A stretch of DNA of 64,000 nucleotides from Ustilago trichophora (lineage: Eukaryota; Basidiomycota; Ustilaginomycetes; Ustilaginales; Ustilaginaceae), in the NCBI GenBank assembly GCA_900323505.1, contig OOIN01000014.1, positions 62,001-126,000 on the forward strand. The letters run 5' to 3'. Below are positions 42,162-53,161 of the stretch, one piece after another (position 1 is the first letter of the stretch; every line of letters begins with the position of its first letter). The notes beneath the pieces were generated by a model. It did no database searches. It saw only the letters and a program-made list of their open reading frames with translations, and had not been told where the DNA came from. Made by a program: the position numbers and the translations under genes.

Positions 42162-43502
42162 TCAAGGCGTCCAGATCTTTACAGCAAGATCAACACCACT
42201 AGTAGCGACGACGTTGACGGTCCTGGCTTCTGCTACTTTGCCAGTCCCGTTTGCAGTATCTCCATCCTGAGCTGGGGGGATTGGAGTTTCGATTTTGGCC
42301 TTTCCCCATGCGATCGAGGTGCAAAAGTGTTGATGTGCGTCGATGGTTTTTGTGCATCTCCCTGATTTGAGGTCCCAAATGCGCAACGTTTTGTCGTCAG
42401 AGACGGATAAGAGGTGTTTGCCGTTGGGAGAGAATGCGAGCCCGCGGATCCAGTTGTCGTGCCCCACTAGGGTTTTGAGACACTGGCCGGCGTTGTCCCA
42501 AATCCTGATTGTTTTGTCACGGCTTCCTGAGGCGATGAATTGACCTGGTGCGGTCGCAGAGGCGTCTTTGGGAGTGGTGAGGCTGACCAATTCGCGAATG
42601 GCGAGGTAGGCAGAGACAGGGGCAAAGATGGCTACTTCCACCACGTGCTCATGCCCACGCAGCTCGACTTTTGTTTCTCCCGTGGACAGATCCCAAAGAC
42701 GACAAGTTTGATCCGTAGAACAGCTGATTAGCAATCGACCGTCTTCACTGGGTATCGCCGAACGGACCCATTCCGCATGCCCGTGCAAGGTTCGTGTGCA
42801 GAATCCTGTACTAAACTCCCAAATCTTAATCGTCTTATCCCTACTTGCGCTTACGATGAAATCGTCCCCCGGCAAAAAGCGTACGCTGGAAACACTGTGA
42901 TCGTGTCCATGGAGCGTCTTGGTATTCTTGTAGTCATTGTTGGCATCCCAGACCTTGATGGAAAGATCACTGGAGCAAGATACCACATAATTGCCCTTGC
43001 TGTCAAAGTCAACATCCATCACTGCCTTGGTATGCCCCTTGAGCGTCCGTTCGAAATCCCCCGTTTCCCAATCCCACAGCTTGACCGTCGTGTCCTCGGA
43101 TGCCGATGCAACCTGACTGAACACGGGATGGAACGCGACTCTGGTAACGGGCATACGATGACCCTGCATAGTATGTCTTGCGGAAGCACGGGGGACCCAG
43201 TCGTTGAGAGAGGCGGATCGTTTGGCGGAAGGTGCGGAGGCAAGCTCTTCTTGCAATTGAGCCATGCGCGTCTCCATCTCCATGATCTTCTTCTGCAACC
43301 GAATGACGGAAGTCCATTTCTTCTCGAGAAGACCTGCATACTTGGCTTTGGGATCAGGAACAAAGCCATCTTGACCAGCTTCACGCATCAAGGTTGCATA
43401 AGACTCGGAAAGGCCGTTGGTCTTGAAATAGTCCAAGATGGATTTGTGCAGTTCGTCCTTTTGCCGCTCAGAGAGGATGCTGGTGCTGTTGAGGGAGCTC
43501 AT
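42162..43502 (-). CDS. PAC1: LIS1/PAC1 dynein regulator
   Basis: Encodes 446 residues from the ATG at 43502 ([20 protein letters not shown]); the upstream extension is not conserved. An N-terminal LisH dimerisation motif ([20 protein letters not shown]) is followed by a coiled coil ([20 protein letters not shown]) and seven WD40 repeats, among them [80 protein letters not shown] and [23 protein letters not shown]1 binds cytoplasmic dynein and, with NudE/dynactin, drives nuclear migration and retrograde transport along microtubules. The length matches the family. It shares a 1.2 kb divergent promoter region with PEX13. Confidence 0.95.
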   Translation of the reverse strand: MSSLNSTSILSERQKDELHKSILDYFKTNGLSESYATLMREAGQDGFVPDPKAKYAGLLEKKWTSVIRLQKKIMEMETRMAQLQEELASAPSAKRSASLNDWVPRASARHTMQGHRMPVTRVAFHPVFSQVASASEDTTVKLWDWETGDFERTLKGHTKAVMDVDFDSKGNYVVSCSSDLSIKVWDANNDYKNTKTLHGHDHSVSSVRFLPGDDFIVSASRDKTIKIWEFSTGFCTRTLHGHAEWVRSAIPSEDGRLLISCSTDQTCRLWDLSTGETKVELRGHEHVVEVAIFAPVSAYLAIRELVSLTTPKDASATAPGQFIASGSRDKTIRIWDNAGQCLKTLVGHDNWIRGLAFSPNGKHLLSVSDDKTLRIWDLKSGRCTKTIDAHQHFCTSIAWGKAKIETPIPPAQDGDTANGTGKVAEARTVNVVATSGVDLAVKIWTP

Positions 43503-44466
43503 TGTGGAAGCACTCTCTAGATAGAGCTGGTAGGTAGCAGCTGCAGTAGTAGAGTGTAGGTAGAGAGATGAGTTGCTGCCGCACCCTAGCAGCCAGGCGT
43601 AAGCTACGACCACGATCCAACGACCGTGTTGAGGCTGAGCCGAGCTCCGCTATAACTTGGCTCAATGAGATGTGTTGAATGTCGTATTGGGCTCTGTAGA
43701 GCTTCCGCTGGCACCACTACTGGATGTGAACGGTGTGAGTGTTGGCTGGGCAGCCGGGAGGTCTCGAAGTTGTCAGAGCTTGAGGCAGGTCGTGGCGGAT
43801 GTGCTCAGCTGCACATGCTTATCCTCTTCGTGACTCTGGACAGATTGACGACAGCCTAGTTCGGATGCGGTAGGGTTTTCAGTTAGCGTGACCGCGATGG
43901 ATTGCTGTTGTCTGTGGGGCGGTGGTTGATGATGGTGATTCTGCGGTTACACTGGACATGCGCGAAGAGCGAAAGTGATTGATTCTTGGATTGAAAAGAG
44001 GGTCGTGAGCCAAAAGTAACGGTAGCGGTTTTGGTGTGCGTGTTGAAATGGCCGTGCAGAACTCCACAACCCCAATCCGGCCGAATTGAGCAGAGCCCCA
44101 CTTTCAGCTATGCTCTAACACTTTGAAGCCAAGCCCAAAAAATTAACACAAATGACCGGCTTCCATTGGCAAGCTTGTTGTTTTGCGGGGAGGAACGAGG
44201 TCGAGTAACCGGTTCCAGTTGAATTTCAGGTAGGTGGTGACTGTGACCTGAATTCAAATTTGCCAAAAGCGCTCAGAGCTGGTCAGAGGTTGAATCCACG
44301 TTGAGGCACCGAGGCAGCTTGAAAGCGTGAAATCGCCCTTTCTGCTTTGATTCGCTCTGGCTCAGTCAGGCTGCCCATCCAATCAGTACAAGTGTGTGTT
44401 CATCTCGACACCGGCAAGCTGCAATCACTACCCGACTCATCCATCCCCACATTTCTCTCTCTTCCG

Positions 44467-44498
<32 letters not shown>

Positions 44499-44697
44499 CA
44501 CTTCATCTCCAACTGTCATCTCCCGTTACCACCAACACTATACTCGCACGCTTTACCAGATTCGGGATCTTCACCTCGGGAATCGAACTCACCACTGTCC
44601 CCATTCTTCACAAGCATCTGTCATCATCATCGTCCGACGACACCTCGAGTCAACGACTCTTACCTCTGCTATCTAGCCCTCACATACTCATCAATTG
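43503..44697. promoter_or_regulatory. Divergent region of PAC1 and PEX13
   Basis: No gene is seen. A CAT/ATC trinucleotide run at about 44466-44499 lies in the PEX13 5' flank. No specific binding site can be assigned. Confidence 0.4.
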
Positions 44698-46032
44698 ATG
44701 CCTTCGCCACCAAAGCCTTGGGAACGCGCAGGTGCAGGTGCAGGTGCAGGCGCCGATCTCTCTTCCTCCACCATGGCGTCTACCACCACTCCCTCGACCA
44801 CCACGTCATCAGCGCTCACAACCACTTCGGCAGCTCCAGCGTTGCCTGAGCGTCCAACTACGCTAGGCGCAAGCACCATGGGCACAGGCGCATATGGCAC
44901 ATCTGCATACAACTCTCCGTATCGTAGTTCCGTGGGTGGACTCGGATCGACGTACGGTGGCATGGGATCGACGTATGGAACGTCCTACGGCTCTCCTTAC
45001 TCGCGCTATGGCGGTATGGGAGGTATGGGCTACGGAGGATACGGTGGCGGCTATGGAAGCTATGGTGGCTACGGAGGATATGGCGGATACGGAGGCTACG
45101 GTATGGGGATGGGAATGGGAATGGGCATGGGAGGTATGCCCGGCATGCCAGGTCAACCAGGCGACGTCTCTTTGACGCAGCGTATGGAAGCAGGCACACA
45201 AGCCACCTTTGAACTCATCAGCAGCATCGTGGGAGCATTCGGAGGATTTGCACAGATGCTCGAGAGCACTTTTATGGCCACGCACAGCAGCTTCTTCGCC
45301 ATGGTTGGAGTTGCCGATCAGTTTGCCCACTTGCGCAACTACCTCGGTCAAGTGCTCAGCATCTTTGCTCTCGCGCGATACCTCAAGAACCTCGGCTTGC
45401 GACTCGTCGGTAAGGCACCCGCAGTCGAACTCGACGCACGCGAGTTTAAAGAGTTTGCAGCACACGGTGCCGGTGGTCAACCCGGCAAAGCAGCACGCCC
45501 ATCCAAGCGACCGCTCATCGTCTTCTTCATGGCGGTCATCGGTCTTCCCTACCTCATGGGCAAGCTGGTTCGCTTCATCACCGCCAAGCAGGAAGCCGAG
45601 CGTCAACGCCTCGAGCAGCAAGGCCAAAACCCAGGCCAAGCAGGCATGCTTCCCGGTCAGCACGGCGGTGGAATGATCTCAGCCAACGAAAACGGCGAAG
45701 CGATTGACCCTAGCAAGCTCACCTTTGTCCGTGCACTCTACGCTTATCCAGCCGCTGACCCGCTCGAACTCAGCCTGCAGCCCAACGACATTGTCGCAGT
45801 GCTCAGCAAGCACGATCCACAAACGGGCGCAGAGAGCGCATGGTGGAGAGGCAGGACCCGAGACGGTCGCATCGGCTGGTTCCCAAGCACCTACGTCGAG
45901 TCATTGGAGTCGGCAAAGGAGAGGGCGGCCAAGGCGTCTGCCAGCCCAGCAACAGCTTCGGCAAAGGGAGCAGAGTCGACTCCGGAAAAGACGGCGCCGG
46001 CGGCTAAACCTGCCACTGTCAAGGCGACATGA
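44698..46032 (+). CDS. PEX13: Peroxin 13 (PEX13), peroxisomal import docking protein
   Basis: Encodes 444 residues from the ATG at 44698 (MPSPPKPWERAGAGAG). Architecture matches PEX13: a Gly/Tyr/Met-rich N-terminal region (YGG repeats, about residues 70-155), a conserved membrane domain (MEAGTQATFELISSIVGAFG, ALARYLKNLGLRLVG, PLIVFFMAVIGLPYLMGKLV), then a C-terminal SH3 domain (FVRALYAYPAADPLELSLQP, WWRGRTRDGRIGWFPSTYVE). It sits in the peroxisomal membrane with PEX14 and PEX17 and receives cargo receptors PEX5 and PEX7. In yeasts the SH3 domain binds PEX14 and PEX5. The FG/YG-rich N-terminus of PEX13 is thought to form a permeable condensate in the import pore; the YG repeats here are extensive. 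Confidence 0.93.
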   Translation: MPSPPKPWERAGAGAGAGADLSSSTMASTTTPSTTTSSALTTTSAAPALPERPTTLGASTMGTGAYGTSAYNSPYRSSVGGLGSTYGGMGSTYGTSYGSPYSRYGGMGGMGYGGYGGGYGSYGGYGGYGGYGGYGMGMGMGMGMGGMPGMPGQPGDVSLTQRMEAGTQATFELISSIVGAFGGFAQMLESTFMATHSSFFAMVGVADQFAHLRNYLGQVLSIFALARYLKNLGLRLVGKAPAVELDAREFKEFAAHGAGGQPGKAARPSKRPLIVFFMAVIGLPYLMGKLVRFITAKQEAERQRLEQQGQNPGQAGMLPGQHGGGMISANENGEAIDPSKLTFVRALYAYPAADPLELSLQPNDIVAVLSKHDPQTGAESAWWRGRTRDGRIGWFPSTYVESLESAKERAAKASASPATASAKGAESTPEKTAPAAKPATVKAT

Positions 46033-46879
46033 CGAAGGACAAAGTCGTAGGTCATGTTACTTCGACAGCTAGCTATATATATGTACTGTATTTGTATGAC
46101 TGTTTGGCGATACCAATGGAAGATGACCTTGCTCGCAACGCAAAAGATGTCAGAATATTCTGAGCGGATCGTGATCCTGCAACGCTGTGAGATTGCATCC
46201 CAGTTCGGTTGATCAACATCCGACATTCGGAATGGCAGTAGACAGAAGATAAGCGAGGCTGATAGCGATGAGAGAACGAGAACCGAAAATAGCATGCTGC
46301 TTGTGATGTTTCAAGTTAGGGGAACATGCCAACCACAGAGTCGCACTCTGTGCTCGAGTCGCGTGCTGGTTGTGCTTTCGGCACAGTGACGTTTCCAAGA
46401 GTGCGGCAAATTCAGAGGCAGCACGTCTGCACAGAACCCTGCGCCAAGACTGTGACACCTCTTTCAGAGACTTTAAAAGGAAAAATAAACGCTCGAACCA
46501 CGCACTACATTTCGGCCTCCACCCGCTACTGGAACATTGGATCGGCTTATTGTTCTTACATCGACAGAGACCCTCCTTTGACACCATCCATCATCTCAGT
46601 CCGCCCACAACAACAATCTGTCATTACCCAGTCAGATTTCAAGGAAGCTATCAAAGTGAGCTGCGAGCCGATTTTCGTCAAGATCAGTTTTGCGCACGTA
46701 TCGGCTTCAATACTTTTATCCTTGATTGCCGACACAAGCTGCATCGACAGCACTCGCACACGATCATTATTAATGGCTCGCTAATCATCAATAACGCGCT
46801 ATCTAGCGACGGCAACAGCAGCAGAAAGCACAAGAAAGTTGGAATCATCACGTTCTGTTCGGCATGACCCATCACCGTA
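46033..46879. other. Intergenic, 5' flank of the RING protein gene
   Basis: No gene is supported. It contains a TATATATGTACTGTA segment just after PEX13 (46075-46090). Confidence 0.4.
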
Positions 46880-49800
46880 ATGCCGCCCACTTCACGAAGG
46901 CTTGACCGGACACAGGCGACCGCCTCTGCGAGTCGCTCTCGCATGTACAACCTCGGCGGCCACGCTCATTCCTCCGGCTCCCTGCTTCCTAGATCCACCG
47001 ATGTCCATGCCGCCTCCACCTCTGCAGCTACTTCTGCCGCCGCATCTGCTGCTGCTAGAGGCGTGGAGGCTACAGATGCACCCTACCTCACGAATCTCGA
47101 ATCGCACTTCGGTAGGGTAACCCTCACAGCACCAGACAACCTGTTGAGGAAGCAGGCAAAGGAAAAAAAGCAAAAGATACGCCAGAGGAAAGCTCAGAAT
47201 GCACAGGCTGCCGCCGCTGCTCTGGCCGGAGCAATCCAGAACCCGCTCTCTTCCAGCGTCGGACGCAATGCCATGTCATCTTCCTCCAACTTGCTCGACT
47301 CAAGTCGGCGCTACCAGACTACTTTGGAAGACGCTCCGGTCAGTTCCGGCTTGCTTTTGTCGGCATCAGGCCAGCATGCTGGTATGCGAAGAGCTTTCAG
47401 CGGCAATCAAACACCAACTTTGACATCCACCTCCCATCTGCAGACACCGTCACCTTCCACTTCTCAGACAGTAGCCACACGCACGCGCAGAAGACGTCCA
47501 TCTGCATCTCGACAAGACTCCAGTAGACCCGCTTCCAGGGCCAGTGGTACCAGCCGTCCCGAAAGCGCCCTTTCTTTCAACGACGACGAACCTCCTCAAC
47601 AACAGCAAACATCGGCTTCAAATCGATCTCAACAGCCTCGCGACGACCGAACATCTCGCTCTCGCACCGAAAGCGCGCCCGCGTCGCAACCACGCCGCTC
47701 TCACAATGCTTTCGCTACCGCCCCAGATGATGTTGAAACGACAAACGCAGCATCACCCCCGGCACCATTATCGAATGCAGTACCGCAAACTTCATTGCAC
47801 AGACAAAACGTGTGGAACGACATCACCGAAGCAGATCCAGACGATCTCCCTCCACCTTTCCCTGAAGGCGCACCTCGACCTCCAACACCTCCACGTCCAC
47901 CGACACACTCTGAAGCAGCAAACGATGCACAGCTCATAGGCCCTCAACCGCATGCTCGCATTCCAAGCAGCCCGCCCCCGCCTTTCGTTAGCGATGACGA
48001 GGACGAGCCTGCTTCCACTTCATCAAGACAAGCGACTTCATCCGTACAACCAGGAGAATCGATAGTCGATGGAGCAGCAGCGTGCGCACCCACAGGCAGT
48101 CGACCTTCAAGCCGCGCCTCCACATCCGGCTCGGCATCCGCCAGCGATGATGAGAACATAGAGCTGACGGAAGAACGCCGTGCATGGGAAGCTGATATCC
48201 GCAATGGACTCAGCTTTGAGGTGAGAATATTGCGCGAGCAGCAGCGTCGGGTGGCAAGGGAACGTGCTGCGGCGCTAAAAGCTGCCTCTGAACAGGAGGA
48301 AGCTGCGGCTACCGACGGAGATTCCTTGGATATGGAAGCTGAGACTGGAGAAGCTGCAGCCGAATCAGCAACGGTAGACGATCCAAGTAATACGCGATCA
48401 GCAGATGCTGCAGTAGAGGATGCTGCGCCATTCTCCGAACACGTGCTGCCGTCAAGCGATGTCGAGTCTGGTGAGGGCGAAGCAAACCTGGAGAGCGAGG
48501 TGACAGCCCCGCATGACGTCGTGACACTGCCAGCGTTGCACGTGTCCACGCCCGGAACAAGCTTCCCTCTGCAGGCAAGCCCAGCCGAAGACGCTACAGT
48601 ACAGCCAAATTCTCGGGCGTCTGACATCGCAGAGCCGGCAGAGGCGGTGGTTGGATCTGAAGGAGAGATACCTTCCCCCGAACCTTTGCGTAGCGATGCC
48701 CTAACTGCGCCTGCGACAGTTGCAGCAAGCGCTTCGGATTCAGCTTCTGCAACTCACCTACCATCTACTCTGCCCGTCCGAGGGGAACAGCCGATCATCA
48801 ATGATTCTGTCACTAGCCGACCGAGCAGCGATGGTCGACTCATCCTTGCCAATGAGCCCCGTCTTGGCCTTCCACCTTTGTCGGCCCCTCCGACAGCAGC
48901 GTCTCGAACACCGCCTGGCACGATTAACGACAGCGCTACAGCCCAGCCAACCGCGACTGCTCTTCGCCGCATTTCTGGCCACCGAAAGACCAACTCGGAT
49001 TCGCGTTCGGCCATCCAGCCATCTCGAGGAAGCGCTCATCTTGGCAGCGGAACGCGAGCGTCTCTCAGCGGACTCGCTCAACGTCGCTTCGAAGGCCAAA
49101 CCGTCCGTGGACATGGTAGCGATTCACACCTACCTCTTAGCCGGCGTCCGGAAGACACCCTCTATGTCGTCTCCGCGCCTCGTCCCTCTACGTTCGCCAG
49201 ATCATCCAGTGCTGAGGATGGATTTGCATCGCAGAAGGAACAGGCAATTGCTGCGATGTCGACCAAGCAAACCGATGTGGAGGACGACGCATCAAGCGAA
49301 AACGCAGCTATTGAGGATGAGGATGATGGCGCTGAGTCCGACTCATCCATCGAGCAGTGGTTGGCTGAAGCCGCTGCCTTCGATGCTTTGCGCAAGAGGG
49401 AAGAGGAAGCGACGGCACGGCTACAAGCTCTGCGCGAGCCGCCTGTATCTGACAGCGACGAGGACGACGAAGATGAGGACGGCGATGCGACCATGCCCGG
49501 CGCTTTCAATCACCGACCATCTCCTAACCGCAGACAAGCAAACACTGCTTCTCGCAAAGTACCAGACCCAGCCAACCTTGCTTTGATGGACCAAGTCTTA
49601 CCTAAGGCACCACCGCCGTTGGTCTTGGGTCGCTCACGTGGCGGCGCTGCTTATTCGGACTCCTCCTCAGAAACAACAGATACGGATGATGCGCTAGATC
49701 AGTACTCGTCGAGCGACGAGGATGATGAACAACACCGCGCTTTTCACGAAGCTTCAACGGGCGATGTTGGACGTACAGAGATTGATCCTTTTGTCAACTC

Positions 49801-52800
49801 GCACAAGTCGGTACATGCTCGCAACACTTCATCCGCCCCGAACTTGACGATCCTTGACGACTCTGAAGATGAAACTCCTACAAAGGCGACTACCGCGGAT
49901 GTACCTGCGACGGTGCTGATGGAAGCACAGCAAGCTCCCGCCCTCCCACCGAGAAGCGGTGCAATCCAACGTGCTGGAGCCGAACTGCCGCGTTCCAACA
50001 TCCCAGAAAGTAACTTGAGCCTCAAAGCCAAAGGCAAGCTACCGGAAAGGACTTCTGTGCCTTCTGCTACTCAACAGCTCGATGCGCGTGCAGGCGATTT
50101 TGAGGAAGACACCTCCAGCAGTCGGGACATCTCAGATGCTGAAGAGGTCTTGCCCTCACTAGGCTCAACTACATCAAACATCCCGGTCTCTACACCTATC
50201 GGCACCACCAGCTTGACCCATCGAAACAGTGTCAGTTCTCTGAATCTCCCCATACAGACCAATGCAAGACGCACCTCACTCGACCCTCTTCTGCAGCCTC
50301 TGGGATACGGACGTACAGATCTGGGCAATCGTCTCAAAGGCCTCTTTGGCCAACCACTCATTGCCAATCCTCCCGGTCCGGCTCCTTCAGCCCTGCAGGC
50401 GGCCTCTCTGAGCGCGTCCGTCCCTGCTGCGCAACCCATGCCGGCTACTGTGGAGGCACGCCGCTCGCTGAGCGATGCTCGTCGTGCTTCGAACCGAAGT
50501 GTCAAGGAGCCAGTCGCACCTACGACAGTGGACTCTCGACGCACGCCAGAAGCCTCGAAGACAGCAGACATGTCAGTTTTACAGCAGACCTCATCACAGG
50601 GAGACGATAGCGTATCTGTTGCCCCTTCTCGAGGCCCGACAATGCGTAAACAGCCGAGTGCCGGCAGTCGACCTACTGTCACCCAATCTTCCGATCTTGA
50701 TCTTCCCAAGACGGCGGAGGCGTCGTTGTTGTCGTCATCGACGTCTGGCCTACCAGAACAGAGAGCACGTGATGAAGCACTTGCACAGATCGCCCAGCTC
50801 AGTGCAAGCAAACAAAGGCAAGAATCTCTGGCCGCTCTAGAGCGGCTTCTTGCAAAGACGAGTCGCCCAACGTCGATGATGCCGCCAAGCGCTATGAGTC
50901 GTGCAGAACTCGGCGGGCGTTTGCAACTGTCTTCTGATGTTCCTGCTGCCGAGTCTCAAACCTCTGCTGAAGCAGCTCTAACTAGCAACGAGCTACCATC
51001 CGCAGCAGCTGTAGCGCCTGCAACTAAGCGTCTCTCCCGCCAGGGCGCGATCACCCGAGGCAACCGTGCAGGAGTTCCCCTACCATCGCCATCTTCTGCA
51101 CTCTCGAGAGCTCCATCGAGTGCTACGCGACCAGTGTCCTTCGTCAACCCGCGCTCTTCAGCTGCACCATTGCCTCGTGGACGTCTGCCCGCGATTACGG
51201 ATGCAACTCGTCACTTCCCACCCTCAGCATCGAGCACAGGTCCCGGAGTTGCTCCATCTTGGCTGTCATACATTCCATCAGAGGAACGCGAAAGGCTGCC
51301 AGCACCGTTGGAGCCTCAGAGAGTCAATTCGAGGGCAGCGGGAAGCAGAGTCTCGGCCATGATCTCAAAGTTCGAAACTCCACAGGAGCAGTTATCCACC
51401 TCGCCGACGAAGCAGAGTGCTCCTTTTGCTGGGATCGCTCGGTCAGATTCGAACCGTAGTAACATATCGGGTGATGGTGTCATAAACGGAGAAGAGGAGA
51501 CAGAGCCGGCTATCTTTCGTCGCTTCTCGCGTAACGAAGGGAATGACGGCCCAACTAAGCGTGTTTCGCAGAGACGGCCCCCACCACCACCTCCTACTCT
51601 GCCGAAAAGACAAGACACAAACCCTTTCCGTCGCTCAGAGGCACTTGACCGCCCAATCAGCAACGAGAGCTCCGCGCACTCCGCATCGATGGAAGCCTTT
51701 GCGCGACAGATCGAACAGGCGGCTTCCGAATGGACGGCTGCGTCGTTGCACAGCTCCGCTGACCAGTATATGAGTGCGTCTTCAAGTCGACTGGCGGTGC
51801 CCAGCACATCTTCAGCCTCTACTGCCAATGCCGGGTCAAGCGGTCCACCCCGCTCACCCCGCACGCTAGCAATGGACAGCCTAACCCGGCGCGAGCACGA
51901 TAATGGCGCATGTACCCCGCCATCCTTACCGCCAAAGTCTCCGCTCATGACGCCGGAACAGATCTTAGCAGCTGGAAGTCGGAATGGTCTCTCGGCCAGT
52001 ATTGCAGCTGCACAAGCGGCCGCGTTCGCAAGACGCGATGGGAGAGAACTCCGCTCTCATTCGGCATCGTCTAGTCTTGACGTGACTGGCGGTGAACTTT
52101 TGGACCAGCACGACTCGAGGAGAGCGGTCGGAGGTGGACATGGCGGTGGTGGTGCTGGCAGTGGCGGGGCGAGACCGCTGCCGACCCTCCCAGCTTCTGT
52201 GACGAGACCGAATCAGGGCCTGGGGATTAGTGGGAGCGGAGATGATGTGCCAGTGCGTAGGATCTTGCCGGTGCCTCCTCCGCTGCCTACTCGGCCACCA
52301 CGTGACAGGGATTGGGGAAGTGTGAGGGCCTGGCAAGATAGGATGGACGGGGAGGTTTCTGCTACTAGGGCTTTACCCAATACACCCATGCAGCGAGGTG
52401 AGACATCAGGTCGGTTGAATGGTAACGATCTGGGGAATCATGATGGACCTTCAAACGGCCTTGTCATCTCTCCACCAACCACAGCCGTCAGTTCTCCGTC
52501 CAACAATTCTCCCGCCAACACACCTGCAGCAGAAAACGCAGCCTCCAACACAGCTGCGGCCCCTCCACAAGTCTCGGAATCCTCCACCAACACCACAACC
52601 TCGAACCTCTCGACCACCTCTCGCAACCCTGTTCCGCGTCGTGAACCCTCGCTGGGACTGACAGATTTTGACCTCCTAGTTGCGCAACTCGAGACCTCGG
52701 GATCGCATTTCGAATCCCTCTCTGCCATCGGCGAATTCCTGGGCCCTGCCAAGCCCACCGCCGCCACACCCTCTCAACTAGCTTCCCTCTCCGTTGGACT

Positions 52801-53023
52801 CATCGAGTGCGATTCGCGCCGAGTGACACGCGAGGGCAAAATCAAGCAGAAGCTCAGCTGCGTTGGCGTCCGCGTCGATAAGTGCGCCATATGCTTGGTT
52901 CAGTTCAAAGAGATGCAGAGGGCTGTCATTTTACCCTGCGGTCATGTCTTTCATGAAGATTGCACGGTCAAATTGTTGAAACGGGTCGACGTTTGTCCAA
53001 CATGCAGGGCTCCTGCATTTTAA
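46880..53023 (+). CDS. Very large disordered protein with C-terminal RING-H2 finger
   Basis: A single uninterrupted frame of 2047 residues starts at the ATG at 46880 (MPPTSRRLDRTQATASASRS). Almost the whole length is Ser/Ala/Pro/Arg-rich and acidic in patches, with Pro-rich SH3-type motifs (RRPPPPPPTLPKR, VPPPLPTRPPRDRD). Short helical segments occur, such as ELTEERRAWEADIRNGLSFE with a following Arg/Glu-rich stretch. The last 50 residues form a RING-H2 domain: CAICLVQFKEM, then LPCGHVFHEDCTVKLLKRV and CPTCRAPAF, with Cys-Cys-Cys-His-His-Cys-Cys-Cys spacing of a C3H2C3 finger. It is probably an E3 ubiquitin ligase that recruits substrates through its long unfolded region. No membrane segment or other domain was recognised. 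Confidence 0.85.
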   Translation: MPPTSRRLDRTQATASASRSRMYNLGGHAHSSGSLLPRSTDVHAASTSAATSAAASAAARGVEATDAPYLTNLESHFGRVTLTAPDNLLRKQAKEKKQKIRQRKAQNAQAAAAALAGAIQNPLSSSVGRNAMSSSSNLLDSSRRYQTTLEDAPVSSGLLLSASGQHAGMRRAFSGNQTPTLTSTSHLQTPSPSTSQTVATRTRRRRPSASRQDSSRPASRASGTSRPESALSFNDDEPPQQQQTSASNRSQQPRDDRTSRSRTESAPASQPRRSHNAFATAPDDVETTNAASPPAPLSNAVPQTSLHRQNVWNDITEADPDDLPPPFPEGAPRPPTPPRPPTHSEAANDAQLIGPQPHARIPSSPPPPFVSDDEDEPASTSSRQATSSVQPGESIVDGAAACAPTGSRPSSRASTSGSASASDDENIELTEERRAWEADIRNGLSFEVRILREQQRRVARERAAALKAASEQEEAAATDGDSLDMEAETGEAAAESATVDDPSNTRSADAAVEDAAPFSEHVLPSSDVESGEGEANLESEVTAPHDVVTLPALHVSTPGTSFPLQASPAEDATVQPNSRASDIAEPAEAVVGSEGEIPSPEPLRSDALTAPATVAASASDSASATHLPSTLPVRGEQPIINDSVTSRPSSDGRLILANEPRLGLPPLSAPPTAASRTPPGTINDSATAQPTATALRRISGHRKTNSDSRSAIQPSRGSAHLGSGTRASLSGLAQRRFEGQTVRGHGSDSHLPLSRRPEDTLYVVSAPRPSTFARSSSAEDGFASQKEQAIAAMSTKQTDVEDDASSENAAIEDEDDGAESDSSIEQWLAEAAAFDALRKREEEATARLQALREPPVSDSDEDDEDEDGDATMPGAFNHRPSPNRRQANTASRKVPDPANLALMDQVLPKAPPPLVLGRSRGGAAYSDSSSETTDTDDALDQYSSSDEDDEQHRAFHEASTGDVGRTEIDPFVNSHKSVHARNTSSAPNLTILDDSEDETPTKATTADVPATVLMEAQQAPALPPRSGAIQRAGAELPRSNIPESNLSLKAKGKLPERTSVPSATQQLDARAGDFEEDTSSSRDISDAEEVLPSLGSTTSNIPVSTPIGTTSLTHRNSVSSLNLPIQTNARRTSLDPLLQPLGYGRTDLGNRLKGLFGQPLIANPPGPAPSALQAASLSASVPAAQPMPATVEARRSLSDARRASNRSVKEPVAPTTVDSRRTPEASKTADMSVLQQTSSQGDDSVSVAPSRGPTMRKQPSAGSRPTVTQSSDLDLPKTAEASLLSSSTSGLPEQRARDEALAQIAQLSASKQRQESLAALERLLAKTSRPTSMMPPSAMSRAELGGRLQLSSDVPAAESQTSAEAALTSNELPSAAAVAPATKRLSRQGAITRGNRAGVPLPSPSSALSRAPSSATRPVSFVNPRSSAAPLPRGRLPAITDATRHFPPSASSTGPGVAPSWLSYIPSEERERLPAPLEPQRVNSRAAGSRVSAMISKFETPQEQLSTSPTKQSAPFAGIARSDSNRSNISGDGVINGEEETEPAIFRRFSRNEGNDGPTKRVSQRRPPPPPPTLPKRQDTNPFRRSEALDRPISNESSAHSASMEAFARQIEQAASEWTAASLHSSADQYMSASSSRLAVPSTSSASTANAGSSGPPRSPRTLAMDSLTRREHDNGACTPPSLPPKSPLMTPEQILAAGSRNGLSASIAAAQAAAFARRDGRELRSHSASSSLDVTGGELLDQHDSRRAVGGGHGGGGAGSGGARPLPTLPASVTRPNQGLGISGSGDDVPVRRILPVPPPLPTRPPRDRDWGSVRAWQDRMDGEVSATRALPNTPMQRGETSGRLNGNDLGNHDGPSNGLVISPPTTAVSSPSNNSPANTPAAENAASNTAAAPPQVSESSTNTTTSNLSTTSRNPVPRREPSLGLTDFDLLVAQLETSGSHFESLSAIGEFLGPAKPTAATPSQLASLSVGLIECDSRRVTREGKIKQKLSCVGVRVDKCAICLVQFKEMQRAVILPCGHVFHEDCTVKLLKRVDVCPTCRAPAF

Positions 53024-53161
53024 GATCAAGCCACATACTCGGGTTGTTGGTTGCAATGCGAAGATCGTAACGTGTCCGATGCGCGGGCGTTTTGTGGGTG
53101 TGTTTGGGTTTAAGATTGCTTTGGTGTAGAAATGGGGAACATGCGGAGAAGGGAGGCTCGT

